Under the pieces are notes generated by a model. It searched no databases and was not told the origin of the DNA. It saw only the letters and a list, made by a program, of their open reading frames with translations. The translations under genes and the position numbers were made by a program. Shown here one piece after another: positions 1 through 9,900 of a stretch of DNA of 64,000 bases; the first letter of the stretch is position 1, and each line of letters starts with the position of its first letter. The stretch is from Paludibacter sp. (GTDB lineage: Bacteria > Bacteroidota > Bacteroidia > Bacteroidales > Paludibacteraceae). The stretch is from contig JAFLKK010000009.1 in the NCBI GenBank assembly GCA_019163375.1, positions 1 through 64,000 on the forward strand, written 5' to 3'.

Positions 1-54
1 TGTTTGTTTGTTTGTTTGTTTGTTTGTTTGTTTGTTTGTTTGTTTGTTTGTTTG
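1..54. repeat. (TGTT)n tetranucleotide microsatellite
   Basis: About 13.5 uninterrupted copies of TGTT fill the left edge of the window, just beyond the terminator of the potassium transporter gene. The tract may extend further left. Pure tetranucleotide tracts are prone to slipped-strand length change. No promoter or reading frame that it would switch is visible here. Confidence 0.95.
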
Positions 55-62
55 GAGTGTGC

Positions 63-107
63 AAAAAAAAGAAAGAGATATGAATGGTATCATATCTCTT
101 TCTTTTT
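63..107. terminator. bidirectional intrinsic terminator after kup
   Basis: Perfect 18-bp stem (66-83 with 90-107) with a 6-nt loop, flanked by A and T runs, so it can work on both strands. It lies 4 bp beyond the minus-strand stop codon of kup and would end that transcript. Confidence 0.85.
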
Positions 108-110
108 CGC

Positions 111-2069
111 TTATGTTCTATTTTTCTTGAGTCGTCTTTGTTCTTTTTGTTCAGCTTCTTTCTGGTATTGAAGTGGAACATATTCGAGCGTTACTACCGA
201 CGGATCCAAATCCAGAATTTGAGTGTCGGAAGTGGAGAACTTTTTAATCATATAATAAAGTCCCAAAACAGTTTTTTTGAATGGCGGTAAATCCAGGTTG
301 CGGATAATACGTTCCACCACTACGAACCGGAAATCGCCTTCGACCTTCGACTCACGAAGAGAAGGATAGCGACTCATTAAATCTACTAGTCCGTTTTCCT
401 GCATCTCTTTACAGATAAGATGTACAAATGCGTCGACGTGAACACCTTGCTTGAAGCCGGAATAAATATCCAGTCGGAATATTTTTTTAGCAACAAAAGT
501 TTTTACATGGTATTTGAATTGATAGGGTTCGTCGCTGCGGTGCAAGTATACAAACCAGTACGTGTCAGCACGTTTAGGCTGTTTTTTTATTAATGAAAAG
601 ATGACCTTACTGTCCATTTCATTTGGGTATTTGGCACGCGTAACGTACACCAAATGTGTTGCAAACTTAGGAATCGTTTCATCTTCGCTAATTCTATCCA
701 AACAAGTGATAACAGGAGCAATTTTCTCGTATTTTACACAGCGGTTTTTAATACGTCGTCCGTTGTACCAAATTAACATTATGGCAAATAAAGCCCCGGC
801 AATAAGCACTGTTGCATAACCACCATGCATAAATTTAAAGGCATTGGCAGTAAAGAAAAATCCTTCGACGGTTATAAAGAACCCAGTCAGCGGTATACTA
901 AACCACAAAGGTCTTTTTTGATGTTGAAGATACATAAACAACAGTATGGTGGTCATCATCATGGTGATAGTGATGGAGAGACCGTATGCTGCTTCCATGT
1001 TTGACGACGACTGGAATGCCAATACCATCAAAATACACATTACCAATAAAGCGTGATTTACACCGGGAATGTACATTTGTCCTTTGATCTCGGTTGGATA
1101 TTTGATTTGAATATTGGGCCATAAATCCAGCGAAATAGCCTCGCTGATAATTGTAAATGATCCACTAATCAAGGCCTGACTGGCGATAATGGCAGCCAAT
1201 GTTGCCATTATAACTCCAATGAATGAGAACCACTCCGGCATAATGGTGAAAAATGGATTTGTATCTTTTACAATTGCTGAAGAGTGAGAAATAATCCATG
1301 CTCCTTGCCCAAGGTAGTTTAAAATCAATGTGATCTTAACATAAAGCCACGATACACGAATGTTGTGTAAACCGCAGTGACCCAAGTCGGAGTAGAGTGC
1401 CTCTGCTCCGGTAGTGCAAAGGAAAACAGCCCCCAGAATAACAAATGCATTTGGTACAGCTTTTAGCACCAATATCGCGTACATAGGATTAAATGCTTTC
1501 AAAATCATAGGGAAATCAGTGAGTGCAAAAACTCCAAGCACCCCAATCATGGTAAACCATAAAAACATGATGATACCAAACGATTTTCCTAAAAATGCAG
1601 TTCCAAGTGGTTGAATGAGAAACAATCCCATAATAATTGCAATTACTACGGGAATAATGGGAACGGAAGGTATTAACGTGTTTATTCCTTCCACAGCCGA
1701 CATTACGGTAATGGCAGGAGTAATGATACCATCGGCCAGAAGTGTGGCTGCTCCAATGGCAGCAATGACGTAGGTCCAACGGTAGTTTTTTCGAATAAGT
1801 GCAAAGAGCGATAAAATACCACCCTCGCCACGGTTATCAGCACGAAGTGTGACGATTACATATTTTACTGTAGTCTGTAAAGTTAATGTCCAGATAATAC
1901 ATGAAATTGCCCCAATAATATAGTCGGGATTTGACTGCTGACCAGCAGGTAACCCATTGAGAATAGCCTTCATGACATATAAAGGAGAGGTTCCAATATC
2001 TCCAAATACAATACCGATAGCCATAAATATGCCCATAATACCAAAGGGCACTTTGTGATGTTGTTTCAT
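111..2069 (-). CDS. kup: Kup-family potassium uptake protein
   Basis: Low-affinity K+ import across the inner membrane, most likely by K+/H+ symport. The 652-residue length is close to that of E. coli Kup (about 620). The N-terminus carries the family signature GDIGTSPLYV (residues about 24-33), followed by a long run of hydrophobic segments to about residue 450 (12 transmembrane helices in the family) and then a hydrophilic cytoplasmic tail of about 180 residues. It starts at ATG 2069 and is followed by a strong terminator, so it looks monocistronic. Nothing in the sequence shows its regulation beyond a possible promoter element just upstream. Family assignment is secure. Confidence 0.97.
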   Translation of the reverse strand: MKQHHKVPFGIMGIFMAIGIVFGDIGTSPLYVMKAILNGLPAGQQSNPDYIIGAISCIIWTLTLQTTVKYVIVTLRADNRGEGGILSLFALIRKNYRWTYVIAAIGAATLLADGIITPAITVMSAVEGINTLIPSVPIIPVVIAIIMGLFLIQPLGTAFLGKSFGIIMFLWFTMIGVLGVFALTDFPMILKAFNPMYAILVLKAVPNAFVILGAVFLCTTGAEALYSDLGHCGLHNIRVSWLYVKITLILNYLGQGAWIISHSSAIVKDTNPFFTIMPEWFSFIGVIMATLAAIIASQALISGSFTIISEAISLDLWPNIQIKYPTEIKGQMYIPGVNHALLVMCILMVLAFQSSSNMEAAYGLSITITMMMTTILLFMYLQHQKRPLWFSIPLTGFFITVEGFFFTANAFKFMHGGYATVLIAGALFAIMLIWYNGRRIKNRCVKYEKIAPVITCLDRISEDETIPKFATHLVYVTRAKYPNEMDSKVIFSLIKKQPKRADTYWFVYLHRSDEPYQFKYHVKTFVAKKIFRLDIYSGFKQGVHVDAFVHLICKEMQENGLVDLMSRYPSLRESKVEGDFRFVVVERIIRNLDLPPFKKTVLGLYYMIKKFSTSDTQILDLDPSVVTLEYVPLQYQKEAEQKEQRRLKKNRT

Positions 2070-2092
2070 TCTTTTTTATTTTAAAAACCCGA

Positions 2093-2100
2093 CAAAAGTA
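2093..2100 (-). promoter_or_regulatory. possible -7 element for kup
   Basis: On the minus strand this reads TACTTTTG, matching the Bacteroidota -7 consensus TAnnTTTG, 23 bp upstream of the kup ATG. I found no TTG at the usual -33 distance, so support is weak. Confidence 0.35.
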
Positions 2101-2377
2101 ATAAATAAAAATTAGCTTTAATGTGAAAATGTTTATTTAACCAAGAATATTCTCAATCTGACCGTTTTGAGTCCTGAAATTATGTCAAATTTATGTTTTA
2201 TGAGCGTTTTTGATATTGTTTTGATAGCTAATGTTGAATAATGCGTTCTGTTTGATATTTTGTTTCGGTGAGTGCTATGGTGTTCTGATTTTTAAAGCCA
2301 AGAGTGGTTTTCTACTTGTCAATTAGAGATATAAAGTTTCGTATTAATCGTTTTTATATAACTTTTTTTTGCTGAAA
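2101..2377. other. intergenic spacer, no gene seen
   Basis: AT-rich stretch between the kup start and the end of the DUF3037 gene. Both strands are broken by stops. I see no RNA gene, strong hairpin or repeat. Confidence 0.6.
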
Positions 2378-2761
2378 TCAGAGGACCAATTCTTCAAATA
2401 GTTTTTCCACTTTCTCGTCCAGGTTGTCTGCAAAACCGGGATGCGGCCGCGAGGTTTGAATACAGGAACTACGCACCGCTGTGAGCCATCGGAATCGTTC
2501 GGGGATATCGAATTGGGCAATGACGCCGGCTTCTTTGTTGCCGTTACAAATTTTTTCGAACGATGTCAAAGCATCGTCAAGCAAGTCCACATCTAGTTCT
2601 GTACAAAAAATACCAAGTCGGTTTGTGTCCAGTTTGTACAGCATGCGGATGTATTTTGCTCGTTTAGAGAACAGAATAATGCCCACATTGATAAATTCTT
2701 CGCGCTCCACCTTAGGCAACACACGAATTACGGCGTATTCAAATAAGTGCTTTCCTTGCAT
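2378..2761 (-). CDS. DUF3037 family protein
   Basis: A 127-residue protein that I assign to DUF3037 from its opening pattern (FEYAVIRVLPKVEREEFINVGIILF) and the later RPHPGF-type ending. The family has no established biochemical role. It overlaps the end of the upstream HipA-like gene by 23 bp in another frame, so the two are translationally linked. DUF3037 genes recur beside HipA-like kinase genes in bacteria, which suggests they act together. Start ATG 2761. Whether the pair is a toxin-antitoxin-like unit or a housekeeping kinase pair is not shown by sequence. Confidence 0.8.
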   Translation of the reverse strand: MQGKHLFEYAVIRVLPKVEREEFINVGIILFSKRAKYIRMLYKLDTNRLGIFCTELDVDLLDDALTSFEKICNGNKEAGVIAQFDIPERFRWLTAVRSSCIQTSRPHPGFADNLDEKVEKLFEELVL

Positions 2762-3521
2762 TTTGCGCTTCGTTTAAAAAGTTATCCGAATGTTTTAGTC
2801 TCTCGCAAAGAAACTGATAATACACTTCTCTGATTGAATCGGGCGTGTCTCCATCCTCCGTCCAGTTTGCCCAGGTATCGGGAATCATGTTTGTTATCTC
2901 GTGGATAACTTCATCAGTCAACAGCTGCTTACATTCCGCATCCACTGTTTCCAATTGGTCGGCAAAGGGGAGGAGCACATGGTCTTTGATGAGCGAAAAC
3001 GGCGTGAGCGCCTGTTTCATGTGGTTTGTCCAGGAATGATGAAAATACAAAGTTGCACCATGGTCGATGAGCCACAGTTCTTTGTGCCACATAAGCATAT
3101 TGGTATTGCGAACGGTGCGGTCCACGTTCGTAAGGAAAGCATCCATCCACACGATGAGCGATGCTGTTCGACCATCTACCTTGGTGGTAACGGGATCGTA
3201 AGTGAGCGCACCCGACAGAAAGTGCAGGCCGAGGTTCAAGCCCTGACTACCTTGCAGCAAGTCTTGAATTTCTTCATCGCCTTCGGTTTGCCCGAAAGCT
3301 TTGTCGAGTTCTACAAAAACCAGTTCGGGAATACGCAGCTTTAGCAGCTTGGCTACCACGCCGCCAATCAGTTCCGAAATCAGCATTTTAGTGCCATGTC
3401 CCGATCCTCGGAACTTGACAACATATTTGAAGTCGTCATCAGCTTCAGCCAATGCCGGCAACGAACCTCCTTCGCGCAAAGGAGTTATATAACGGGTTAC
3501 ATTTACGGTACGTAAGGTCAT
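2739..3521 (-). CDS. HipA-like kinase-fold protein
   Basis: A 260-residue protein related to the C-terminal kinase half of HipA. Visible landmarks are YVVKFRG (about 33-39, the position of the ATP-binding lysine), an AKLLKLRIPE helix, DAFLTNVDRTVRNTNML (about 128-144, the catalytic-loop region with an N/D-rich pattern) and WLIDHGATLYFHH (about 150-162, corresponding to the metal-binding aspartate). It is shorter than HipA (about 440) and lacks the HipA N-terminal subdomain. No HipB-type antitoxin is adjacent; its partner is the overlapping DUF3037 gene. Substrate unknown; a Ser/Thr kinase activity is an inference from the fold. Confidence 0.78.
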   Translation of the reverse strand: MTLRTVNVTRYITPLREGGSLPALAEADDDFKYVVKFRGSGHGTKMLISELIGGVVAKLLKLRIPELVFVELDKAFGQTEGDEEIQDLLQGSQGLNLGLHFLSGALTYDPVTTKVDGRTASLIVWMDAFLTNVDRTVRNTNMLMWHKELWLIDHGATLYFHHSWTNHMKQALTPFSLIKDHVLLPFADQLETVDAECKQLLTDEVIHEITNMIPDTWANWTEDGDTPDSIREVYYQFLCERLKHSDNFLNEAQNARKALI

Positions 3522-3540
3522 TTTTTTCTGTGATATTCAA

Positions 3541-3620
3541 CCCCTTCGGGGCTGAGAGTTTGGTTTTGTTGGTATCCGTGGGCTTCTCCCACGGTTATTT
3601 ATATTTACTCCCTTCGGGAG
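3541..3620. repeat. cluster of three short palindromes (REP-like)
   Basis: Three hairpins occur in a row between the HipA-like gene and radA: CCCCTTCGGGG (3541-3551), a 19-bp CCGTGGG..CCCACGG unit (3576-3594) and CTCCCTTCGGGAG (3608-3620). They fill the spacer just beyond the radA stop codon and could end its transcript, but they lack the T-run of a classic terminator. Intergenic REP-like units of this style are common in Bacteroidota. Confidence 0.65.
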
Positions 3621-3640
3621 ATAGCTGACTATCGTATCTT

Positions 3641-5011
3641 TTACCCTTTAAACAGTACCCTAAACGCTTCTTCCACCTTCTTTACCTGTATTAATTCGAT
3701 ATTAAGCTTGCTGATATTGAGACTTTTTAAGTTGTATTCGGGCATAATCATTTTTTTGAACCCAAGTTTTTCGGCTTCGAGTATGCGTTGTTCGATGCGG
3801 TTGATGGGGCGAATTTCACCCGATAGTCCTACTTCACCGGCTACACAAACGTGTTTTTCGATGGCAATATCCACGTTGGACGATAGGATAGCAGAGATCA
3901 CTGCCAGATCGATAGCCGGGTCGTTTACTTTTATACCTCCGGCAATGTTGAGGAATACGTCCTTTTGGGCAATTTTGAACCCGGCACGTTTTTCGAGTAC
4001 GGCCAGCAGCATGTTCAGTCGGCGAAGATCAAAGCCGGTGCTGGAGCGTTGCGGTGTGCCGTAAGCTGCCGAACTGACCAGTGCCTGCGTTTCTATCAGG
4101 AAAGGACGAACGCCTTCGATAGCCGAAGCGATGGCTACACCACTTAGTCCTTCGTGGTTTTGCGAAAGCAGTAGCTCCGACGGATTGCTCACTTCACGTA
4201 GACCGTTTTGCTGCATCTCGAAAATGCCCAACTCCGAGGTACTCCCGAAGCGGTTTTTGATGGAGCGGAGGATGCGGTACATATAATGTTGGTCGCCTTC
4301 GAACTGGAGTACCGTGTCCACGATATGTTCCAGCACTTTTGGACCGGCAATGCTGCCTTCTTTGTTGATATGACCAATAAGCAGCACCGGAATAGAGGTT
4401 GTTTTGCAAAATTTCAACAAGTTGGCTGCACATTCGCGCACCTGCGATACCGAGCCGGGCGACGATTCAATCAACTCGGTAGAAACGGTTTGTATGGAAT
4501 CGACAATAACCACATCGGGCTGAATGTTTTGAATATGCACAAAGATTTGTTCGAGCGAAGTTTCGCTAACGATATAGCAATCCGGATTCTCGAACTTTAG
4601 GCGTTCGGCACGAAGTTTCAGCTGTTTTACGCTTTCTTCGCCCGAAATATAAAGGGTACGTTTGCCTTTCATGTTGAGCACTACCTGCAATACCAGCGTG
4701 GATTTACCAATGCCCGGTTCGCCACCAATCAGCACCAACGAGCCCGGAACCAATCCACCACCCAACACGCGGTTCAATTCGTTGCAGCTGGTATCAAAGC
4801 GGCTCTCTTCCGAGGTTTCCACTTCGGTGATAAGAATGGGTTTTTGTTTGACAAGTTCAACACCCCCTAAATGAATTTTTGGAGTGGTATCTTTGCTGAT
4901 AATTTCTTCTACGTACGAGTTCCATTCGCCGCACGATGGGCATTTGCCAATCCATTTAGGAGAATCGACGCCACAATTTTGACAAACATATACTGATTTG
5001 GTTTTGGCCAT
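3641..5011 (-). CDS. radA: DNA repair protein RadA
   Basis: A 456-residue ATPase that helps process branched recombination intermediates during DNA repair. Domains in order: N-terminal C4 zinc finger (CQNCG..CPSCG, residues about 10-28), RecA-like ATPase with Walker A GGEPGIGKST (about 96-105), the RadA-specific KNRFG motif (about 252-256), and a C-terminal Lon-protease-like domain. Length matches the family. Start ATG 5011. The upstream spacer to the MATE gene holds direct repeats and competing hairpins, so co-transcription with MATE is uncertain. Confidence 0.97.
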   Translation of the reverse strand: MAKTKSVYVCQNCGVDSPKWIGKCPSCGEWNSYVEEIISKDTTPKIHLGGVELVKQKPILITEVETSEESRFDTSCNELNRVLGGGLVPGSLVLIGGEPGIGKSTLVLQVVLNMKGKRTLYISGEESVKQLKLRAERLKFENPDCYIVSETSLEQIFVHIQNIQPDVVIVDSIQTVSTELIESSPGSVSQVRECAANLLKFCKTTSIPVLLIGHINKEGSIAGPKVLEHIVDTVLQFEGDQHYMYRILRSIKNRFGSTSELGIFEMQQNGLREVSNPSELLLSQNHEGLSGVAIASAIEGVRPFLIETQALVSSAAYGTPQRSSTGFDLRRLNMLLAVLEKRAGFKIAQKDVFLNIAGGIKVNDPAIDLAVISAILSSNVDIAIEKHVCVAGEVGLSGEIRPINRIEQRILEAEKLGFKKMIMPEYNLKSLNISKLNIELIQVKKVEEAFRVLFKG

Positions 5012-5014
5012 GAG

Positions 5015-5053
5015 GTTGATGTGATAATGTGATAATGTGTTGATGTGATAATG
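5015..5053. repeat. short direct repeats upstream of radA
   Basis: The 15-mer GTTGATGTGATAATG occurs at 5015-5029 and 5039-5053, with a third partial GTGATAATG between them. The array starts 4 bp upstream of the radA start codon, so it forms the radA leader. Similar words recur in opposite orientation at 31937-31978. Confidence 0.85.
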
Positions 5054-5064
5054 AAAGAGAATTA

Positions 5065-5072
5065 CAAAAATA
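5065..5072 (-). promoter_or_regulatory. possible -7 element for radA
   Basis: On the minus strand it reads TATTTTTG, fitting TAnnTTTG, 53 bp upstream of the radA ATG. No clear -33 TTG is seen, so this is a weak call. Confidence 0.3.
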
Positions 5073-5158
5073 GGGATTTTATTTTGATATTCTGTCTGGA
5101 TTTTTTAAGTTTAAAACTGCTGATAGAGTATTTTATTTATGTCTGCTATTTTCGATTT

Positions 5159-5218
5159 AATCACACTTTTTGTGCCTAAAGTGTGATTCTATACACATAA
5201 TTGGCACAAAAAGTGAGA
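5159..5218 (-). promoter_or_regulatory. mutually exclusive hairpins between MATE and radA
   Basis: On the minus strand, a 3' segment (5176-5159, GGCACAAAAAGTGTGATT read through 5188-5159) can pair with either of two upstream segments. One is AATCACACTTT (5188-5178; perfect 11-bp stem, 8-nt loop). The other is CACTTTTTGTGCC (5215-5203; 13-bp match). The two pairings share bases and exclude each other. This could be an attenuator-like element, a MATE terminator or a repeat remnant. There is no T-run. Confidence 0.45.
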
Positions 5219-5246
5219 TGTGTACTTACAAAACTAATTTATTTGA

Positions 5247-5286
5247 TCAACCAATCAACCAATCAACCAATTAACCAGTCAACCAA
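5247..5286. repeat. 8-bp tandem repeat (TCAACCAA)x5
   Basis: Five head-to-tail 8-bp units, four exact or nearly exact TCAACCAA and one TTAACCAG, end directly at the stop codon of the MATE gene. The placement right after a stop codon recurs for other tandem repeats in this window. Confidence 0.9.
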
Positions 5287-6609
5287 TTAAATTTCTTTCT
5301 TACGCCAGCTTCCTTTGAGCAGATACAAATAGCCCAGGGCACCAATAATAATCCAGTACACAAATTCAGACATCCATACCACCTCTACCGAACTGGGGCT
5401 CACAATGGCGGTGTAATACACATAACTAATGTAGAAAAACAGGGTCAGAAACTCGATGGCAAACGCTGTTCGGGTGTTACCGGTACCCGAAACACCATTG
5501 AAAATGATAAAACTCAGCGCAAAAACCAGATTGGCGAGCGACACAATTTTTATAACCGGGATACAGGCCATCATCAGCCCGGGATCGTCGGTGTAAATAT
5601 GTGCGAAAAGCTCAGGGAAAATGAAGGTGCAAATCATCAGTGGTAAAACCAATACAAATGCAATAAATGCCATTTTTCTGATAAAAGGGAGTACTTCTTC
5701 TTTTCTGTTGGCTCCAATAAGGTTGCTAACCAGCGTGTTCACCGTTGTTGCCAATGCTGATGCCGGAATCATAAGCAACACATACAAGCTTCGCCCGACA
5801 TTGGAAACTGCCAGTGGTCGTTCGCCCATGTGTTCGATAAAGATAAAGAATACAAACCATGTGGAAATGGAAATAAAATACTGGAACATGATGAAAATGG
5901 ATAAATCCAGGATTTGTAACACGGTTTTGAGTTCCACCTTTTTGAATTGAAACAAGCCGTAACGTTTTATATCGGCATGGAAAAACGTATAAATAATGAC
6001 ATAAATAAGTGTAACGATTTCGGCAATTACTGATGAGATCCCTGCACCTTCGATGCCCAGTTGTGGGAATCCCCAATGTCCGAAAATGAGAATGTAGTCG
6101 AACAATATATTGGTAATGGCCATTAAAATAGCCGAGGTGGTAAGGATGCGCGTTTGTGTAATGCCAACATAAAAACTTCGGAAAATGGCATTTGCAAAGG
6201 CAAAAAAGAAACCGTAAATACGCCAGTCGAGGTAGGCAATGGTTGCATCGTAGACCTCCGGCGAGCTCACCGCATATTTCATTACAAACGGAACGCCTTT
6301 TAGCGAAATAGCAAAAATGAGTATGCTTAATAAAATATTAAACAATAATGCATTATTGAAAATTGGGCCTATCTGCGAATAGTTTTTCTCTCCATTGCGG
6401 CGCCCGATAAGGATTTGAGCACCCTGACTAAACCCAAACCCAACCATATAAATGGCAAAATAAAACACGCCGCCAATGGCCGATGCACCCAGTTCTACTT
6501 CGCCAACACGCCCCAGAAATGCAGTGTTGGTTACATTTATGATGTTTTGGGCAATGAGCGTCAAAAAAATAGGATAGGTTACGCTGAAAATGTTTTTATT
6601 GGAAGTCAC
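5287..6609 (-). CDS. MATE family efflux transporter
   Basis: Cation-coupled multidrug exporter of the inner membrane. The translated product of about 440 residues has about 12 hydrophobic segments arranged as two repeats, with family landmarks near the N-terminus (TLIAQN..NTAFLGRVGEVELGA) and GTGNTRTA near residue 375 of the protein. No in-frame ATG exists near the start. GTG at 6609 places the first conserved segment about 8 residues in, as usual for the family; TTG at 6660 would add 17 polar residues. The substrate cannot be told from the sequence. Confidence 0.93.
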   Translation of the reverse strand: MTSNKNIFSVTYPIFLTLIAQNIINVTNTAFLGRVGEVELGASAIGGVFYFAIYMVGFGFSQGAQILIGRRNGEKNYSQIGPIFNNALLFNILLSILIFAISLKGVPFVMKYAVSSPEVYDATIAYLDWRIYGFFFAFANAIFRSFYVGITQTRILTTSAILMAITNILFDYILIFGHWGFPQLGIEGAGISSVIAEIVTLIYVIIYTFFHADIKRYGLFQFKKVELKTVLQILDLSIFIMFQYFISISTWFVFFIFIEHMGERPLAVSNVGRSLYVLLMIPASALATTVNTLVSNLIGANRKEEVLPFIRKMAFIAFVLVLPLMICTFIFPELFAHIYTDDPGLMMACIPVIKIVSLANLVFALSFIIFNGVSGTGNTRTAFAIEFLTLFFYISYVYYTAIVSPSSVEVVWMSEFVYWIIIGALGYLYLLKGSWRKKEI

Positions 6610-6688
6610 AATGATAAATTGAAAATTAAAGATTTGGTCATTTACATTCTCTGAAAACAAACTATACTATGATTTGTTTTGAGGAGTG

Positions 6689-6696
6689 CAAAGGTA
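6689..6696 (-). promoter_or_regulatory. -7 element for the MATE gene
   Basis: Minus-strand TACCTTTG matches TAnnTTTG and lies 28 bp upstream of the farther (TTG) start and 79 bp upstream of the GTG start. No good -33 TTG is seen. Confidence 0.45.
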
Positions 6697-6858
6697 CAGA
6701 AATTGTAATGAATATGAATAAAAAATCATTTTCTAAGGCGTCAAAATCATTTTAGAAACTAACTTTGTTGGATAGTAAATACAACGTGCAACGTTTTAGT
6801 ATTTTAAATCATCATCTATTATTGTGCACTCCAAATAGGATATACCGTTTTTTGGTAT

Positions 6859-6866
6859 TATATTTG
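6859..6866 (+). promoter_or_regulatory. -7 element for the alpha-2-macroglobulin gene
   Basis: TATATTTG matches the Bacteroidota -7 consensus and lies 39 bp upstream of the ATG, giving a leader of roughly 30 nt. A TTG at the usual -33 spacing is not evident. Confidence 0.5.
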
Positions 6867-6905
6867 CCTTTCGATTAACAACAATAATAATCATCCTCCT
6901 CACTT

Positions 6906-9900
6906 ATGAAGAAAAGTATAGTATTTATCGTTTTTACAACTGTGGTTCTTGCCACTTTTATATTCGCTCAAAAATCAACAACTACCATTGCCGCACGCTG
7001 GCTGAAAGTAGATCAATTGGCTGAAAAGCAATTGCCTGAATCGGCATTGAAAGAAGTAGAAGCCATTCTAGAACAGGCACAGAAAGAAAAAAACTCACCC
7101 GAAGTCATCAAAGCTATGGTCTATAAAATGCGTTTTACTCTAGAGAAAAATCCTGACGAAGCACCCGCTTTGATAAAAGATTTTGAAGCCTTTACCAAAC
7201 AAAGTACCGAACCGGCTGAAAAGGCTTTACTGCACTCGATGACGGCTGATTTGTATGCTCAATTTTACCAAAAAGATCAGTGGACAATTAATAATCGCAC
7301 CGTTGTTACCGGCTTTGTACCCGAGGATATTAAAGAGTGGACAAAAAACATTTATTTCGATAAAATCAGCAAACACCTTGCGGCTTCGATGGATAATGCT
7401 ACGGTTCTGCAACAAACGGATGCACTGAAATTTGTTGCTTTGCTCGAAAAAGGTGCTGATAGTAAGGAGCTACAACCTACACTGTTTGACTTTTTGGGAA
7501 ACCGGAGGATTGAAATTTTGGGGCGCTTGACGCAAGCTGCCTCGGTGAAGAATCCGCTGGAAAATAAGGAATTGTTTGCAGCTGCACCTCAGTTTGTCTC
7601 ATCGTCATTAGATTCTGTATATGCGTCTTCTGTTGAAAATAATGTAGTGGATACTTATCGCCAATTACTTGCCTTCCGGCAGAAAGCTGATAATGTGCCG
7701 GCATTTCTCTATGTCGATTTGCAACGCCTGAAGTACATAAAAGAACATACTGAATCCGCAAATTCGGATTCTCTTTACCTTGCCGCATTGAACCGCCTCG
7801 AAAAACAATTTGCCGGTAATGAAGTGGTGGTTGAAGTATTGGCGGAGAAGGCAAATTATTACTTGTCTAATTCAAACGATGATGAAAACAAATCGAATAA
7901 GAAAATAGCTTATGATATTTGCAGCGATGGCTTGAAACGTTTCCCCAACTATAAAAGAATAGGGTTGCTTGGTAATATTCAGAAATCAATTGCTCATAAA
8001 ACGATTGGAATGAGTTTTAATCAAGTGGCTAAGCCTACCACTGCTCTCAAAGTTCATTTGAATACAACGAATATATCAACGATAAAACTAACTGTTTACA
8101 GAGTAAATGCAACAGCACTGGAGTATTATAATTATATTCAGAACAGACGAAATGAGAAGGCGCTTTACGCTAAGAAAACACTTGTTGAAACAAAACAAAT
8201 TGATGTAAAACAGGATGCGAATTTTGGAACTGTAACTACAGATATTGATTTAAAAACCGGTGTTTACGGCATTTATGAAATTTGTGCCGAACAGCAAGCA
8301 AACGAAAATGAATCCGAAAGGGTAATTGGTTCACTTACCATTTCCGATTTGGCATTTATAAATCGCACCCATGTGCCGAAGCAAGCCAGTTTGTATGTGC
8401 TCGACAGAATAAGTGGCAAGCCTGAGAATGCTGTGAAAGTGTCTGTTTATGAAAATATGTGGACCGGTAATCGTTATTCGGTCAACTTTGTTGCGGCTAT
8501 CGCAACCGACAAGAATGGCTTGTGCCAATACCCATTTAATTTGAATTATGGCAACAATATTTTGATGTTGGAGAAAGGCAAAGATTGCTATTTCACTAAT
8601 GCTTCCAATAGCTATTTCAACGAACAGAACAGATCTGATAATAAGACTGCGAGAATAAATATCTTCACCGATCGGTCGTTGTATCGCCCTGGTCAAACAG
8701 TTTATTTTAAAGCGATAGTTTATTTTGCGAATAAAACCAAACAAGAAACGGTTGCCGGAGCGGAATACGAAGCTACTTTATTTGATGCCAACGGACAAAA
8801 AGTAAGTGCCACGAAATATAAGACCAATGAATTCGGATCGCTTGCCGGTGAATTTGTTTTGCCCGAAGGTGGCTTAAACGGGACTTATCGTATTCAGGTG
8901 GGTGCTATTTCTCAATCTATCTGGGTAGAGGAATACAAACGACCAACTTTTGAGGTAACGATTGATAAACCCAAAGTAGAAATCAGTTTTGGCGAAAAGG
9001 CAACTGTAAAAGGAACCGTAAAAGCCTATGCCGGATATACCATTGCCGATGCGAAAGTCAAATATCGTGTGGTTCGCAGCACCCATCGCTATTGCTGGTG
9101 GTGGAGTGCGCCCGACAAAGAAATAACCAACGGAACCACTAGCTCAAAAGCAGATGGAAATTTTGAAGTATCGTTTATTCCCGAAAAAACAAAAAGTGAA
9201 ATAATGCCATTTCGTAACGAGCAGTTTTATACCTACACCATTTTTGTGGATGTTACCGACCCGAAAGGTGAAACGCAACAAGGACAACAATACGTTTCGG
9301 TTGGCGATAAATCTTTATTTATTTTGGCAGAACTAGCTGAAAAAATTGATAAGAAACAGGCACTAAATATCGAAGTGAGTACTGAAACTCTTAACGGAGA
9401 GAAAGTAAATTCAATGATCAAATATAGTCTGTATCGCTTGGAAGATACTGATGTTTATGCTGAGAAAATGGATGATAAAACTGTTTTGAAAGAGGGTGAA
9501 AAAGTATTGTCGGGCAGTTTTGATACCAATAACAAAAAATTAAATCTGGCCGTTGCCAATTTAGCTTCGGGTAGATATAAACTGGTATTGACTACTCCCG
9601 ATGCGCATGGTAAGGAAGTAAAACTCGAAAAAACGGTTGTTCTTTACGATACGAATGATAAACGTCCACCGGTAAAAAGTTACGAGTGGTTTTTAGCCAC
9701 CAAAACAGAATGTGTGGTTGGAGAAAAAGCTCAGATTCAATTTGGAACTTCTGCCCAAAATTCATCAGTTTTGTATGAAGTGATGCAGGGCAATACGATA
9801 TTGGAAAGTCGCTGGGTTCCGTTTTCGGACGAGATAAAGACTTTTGAAATTCCATTTAAAGAAAGCTATGGAGCAGGAGTGACGGTAATGTTCACCTTCC

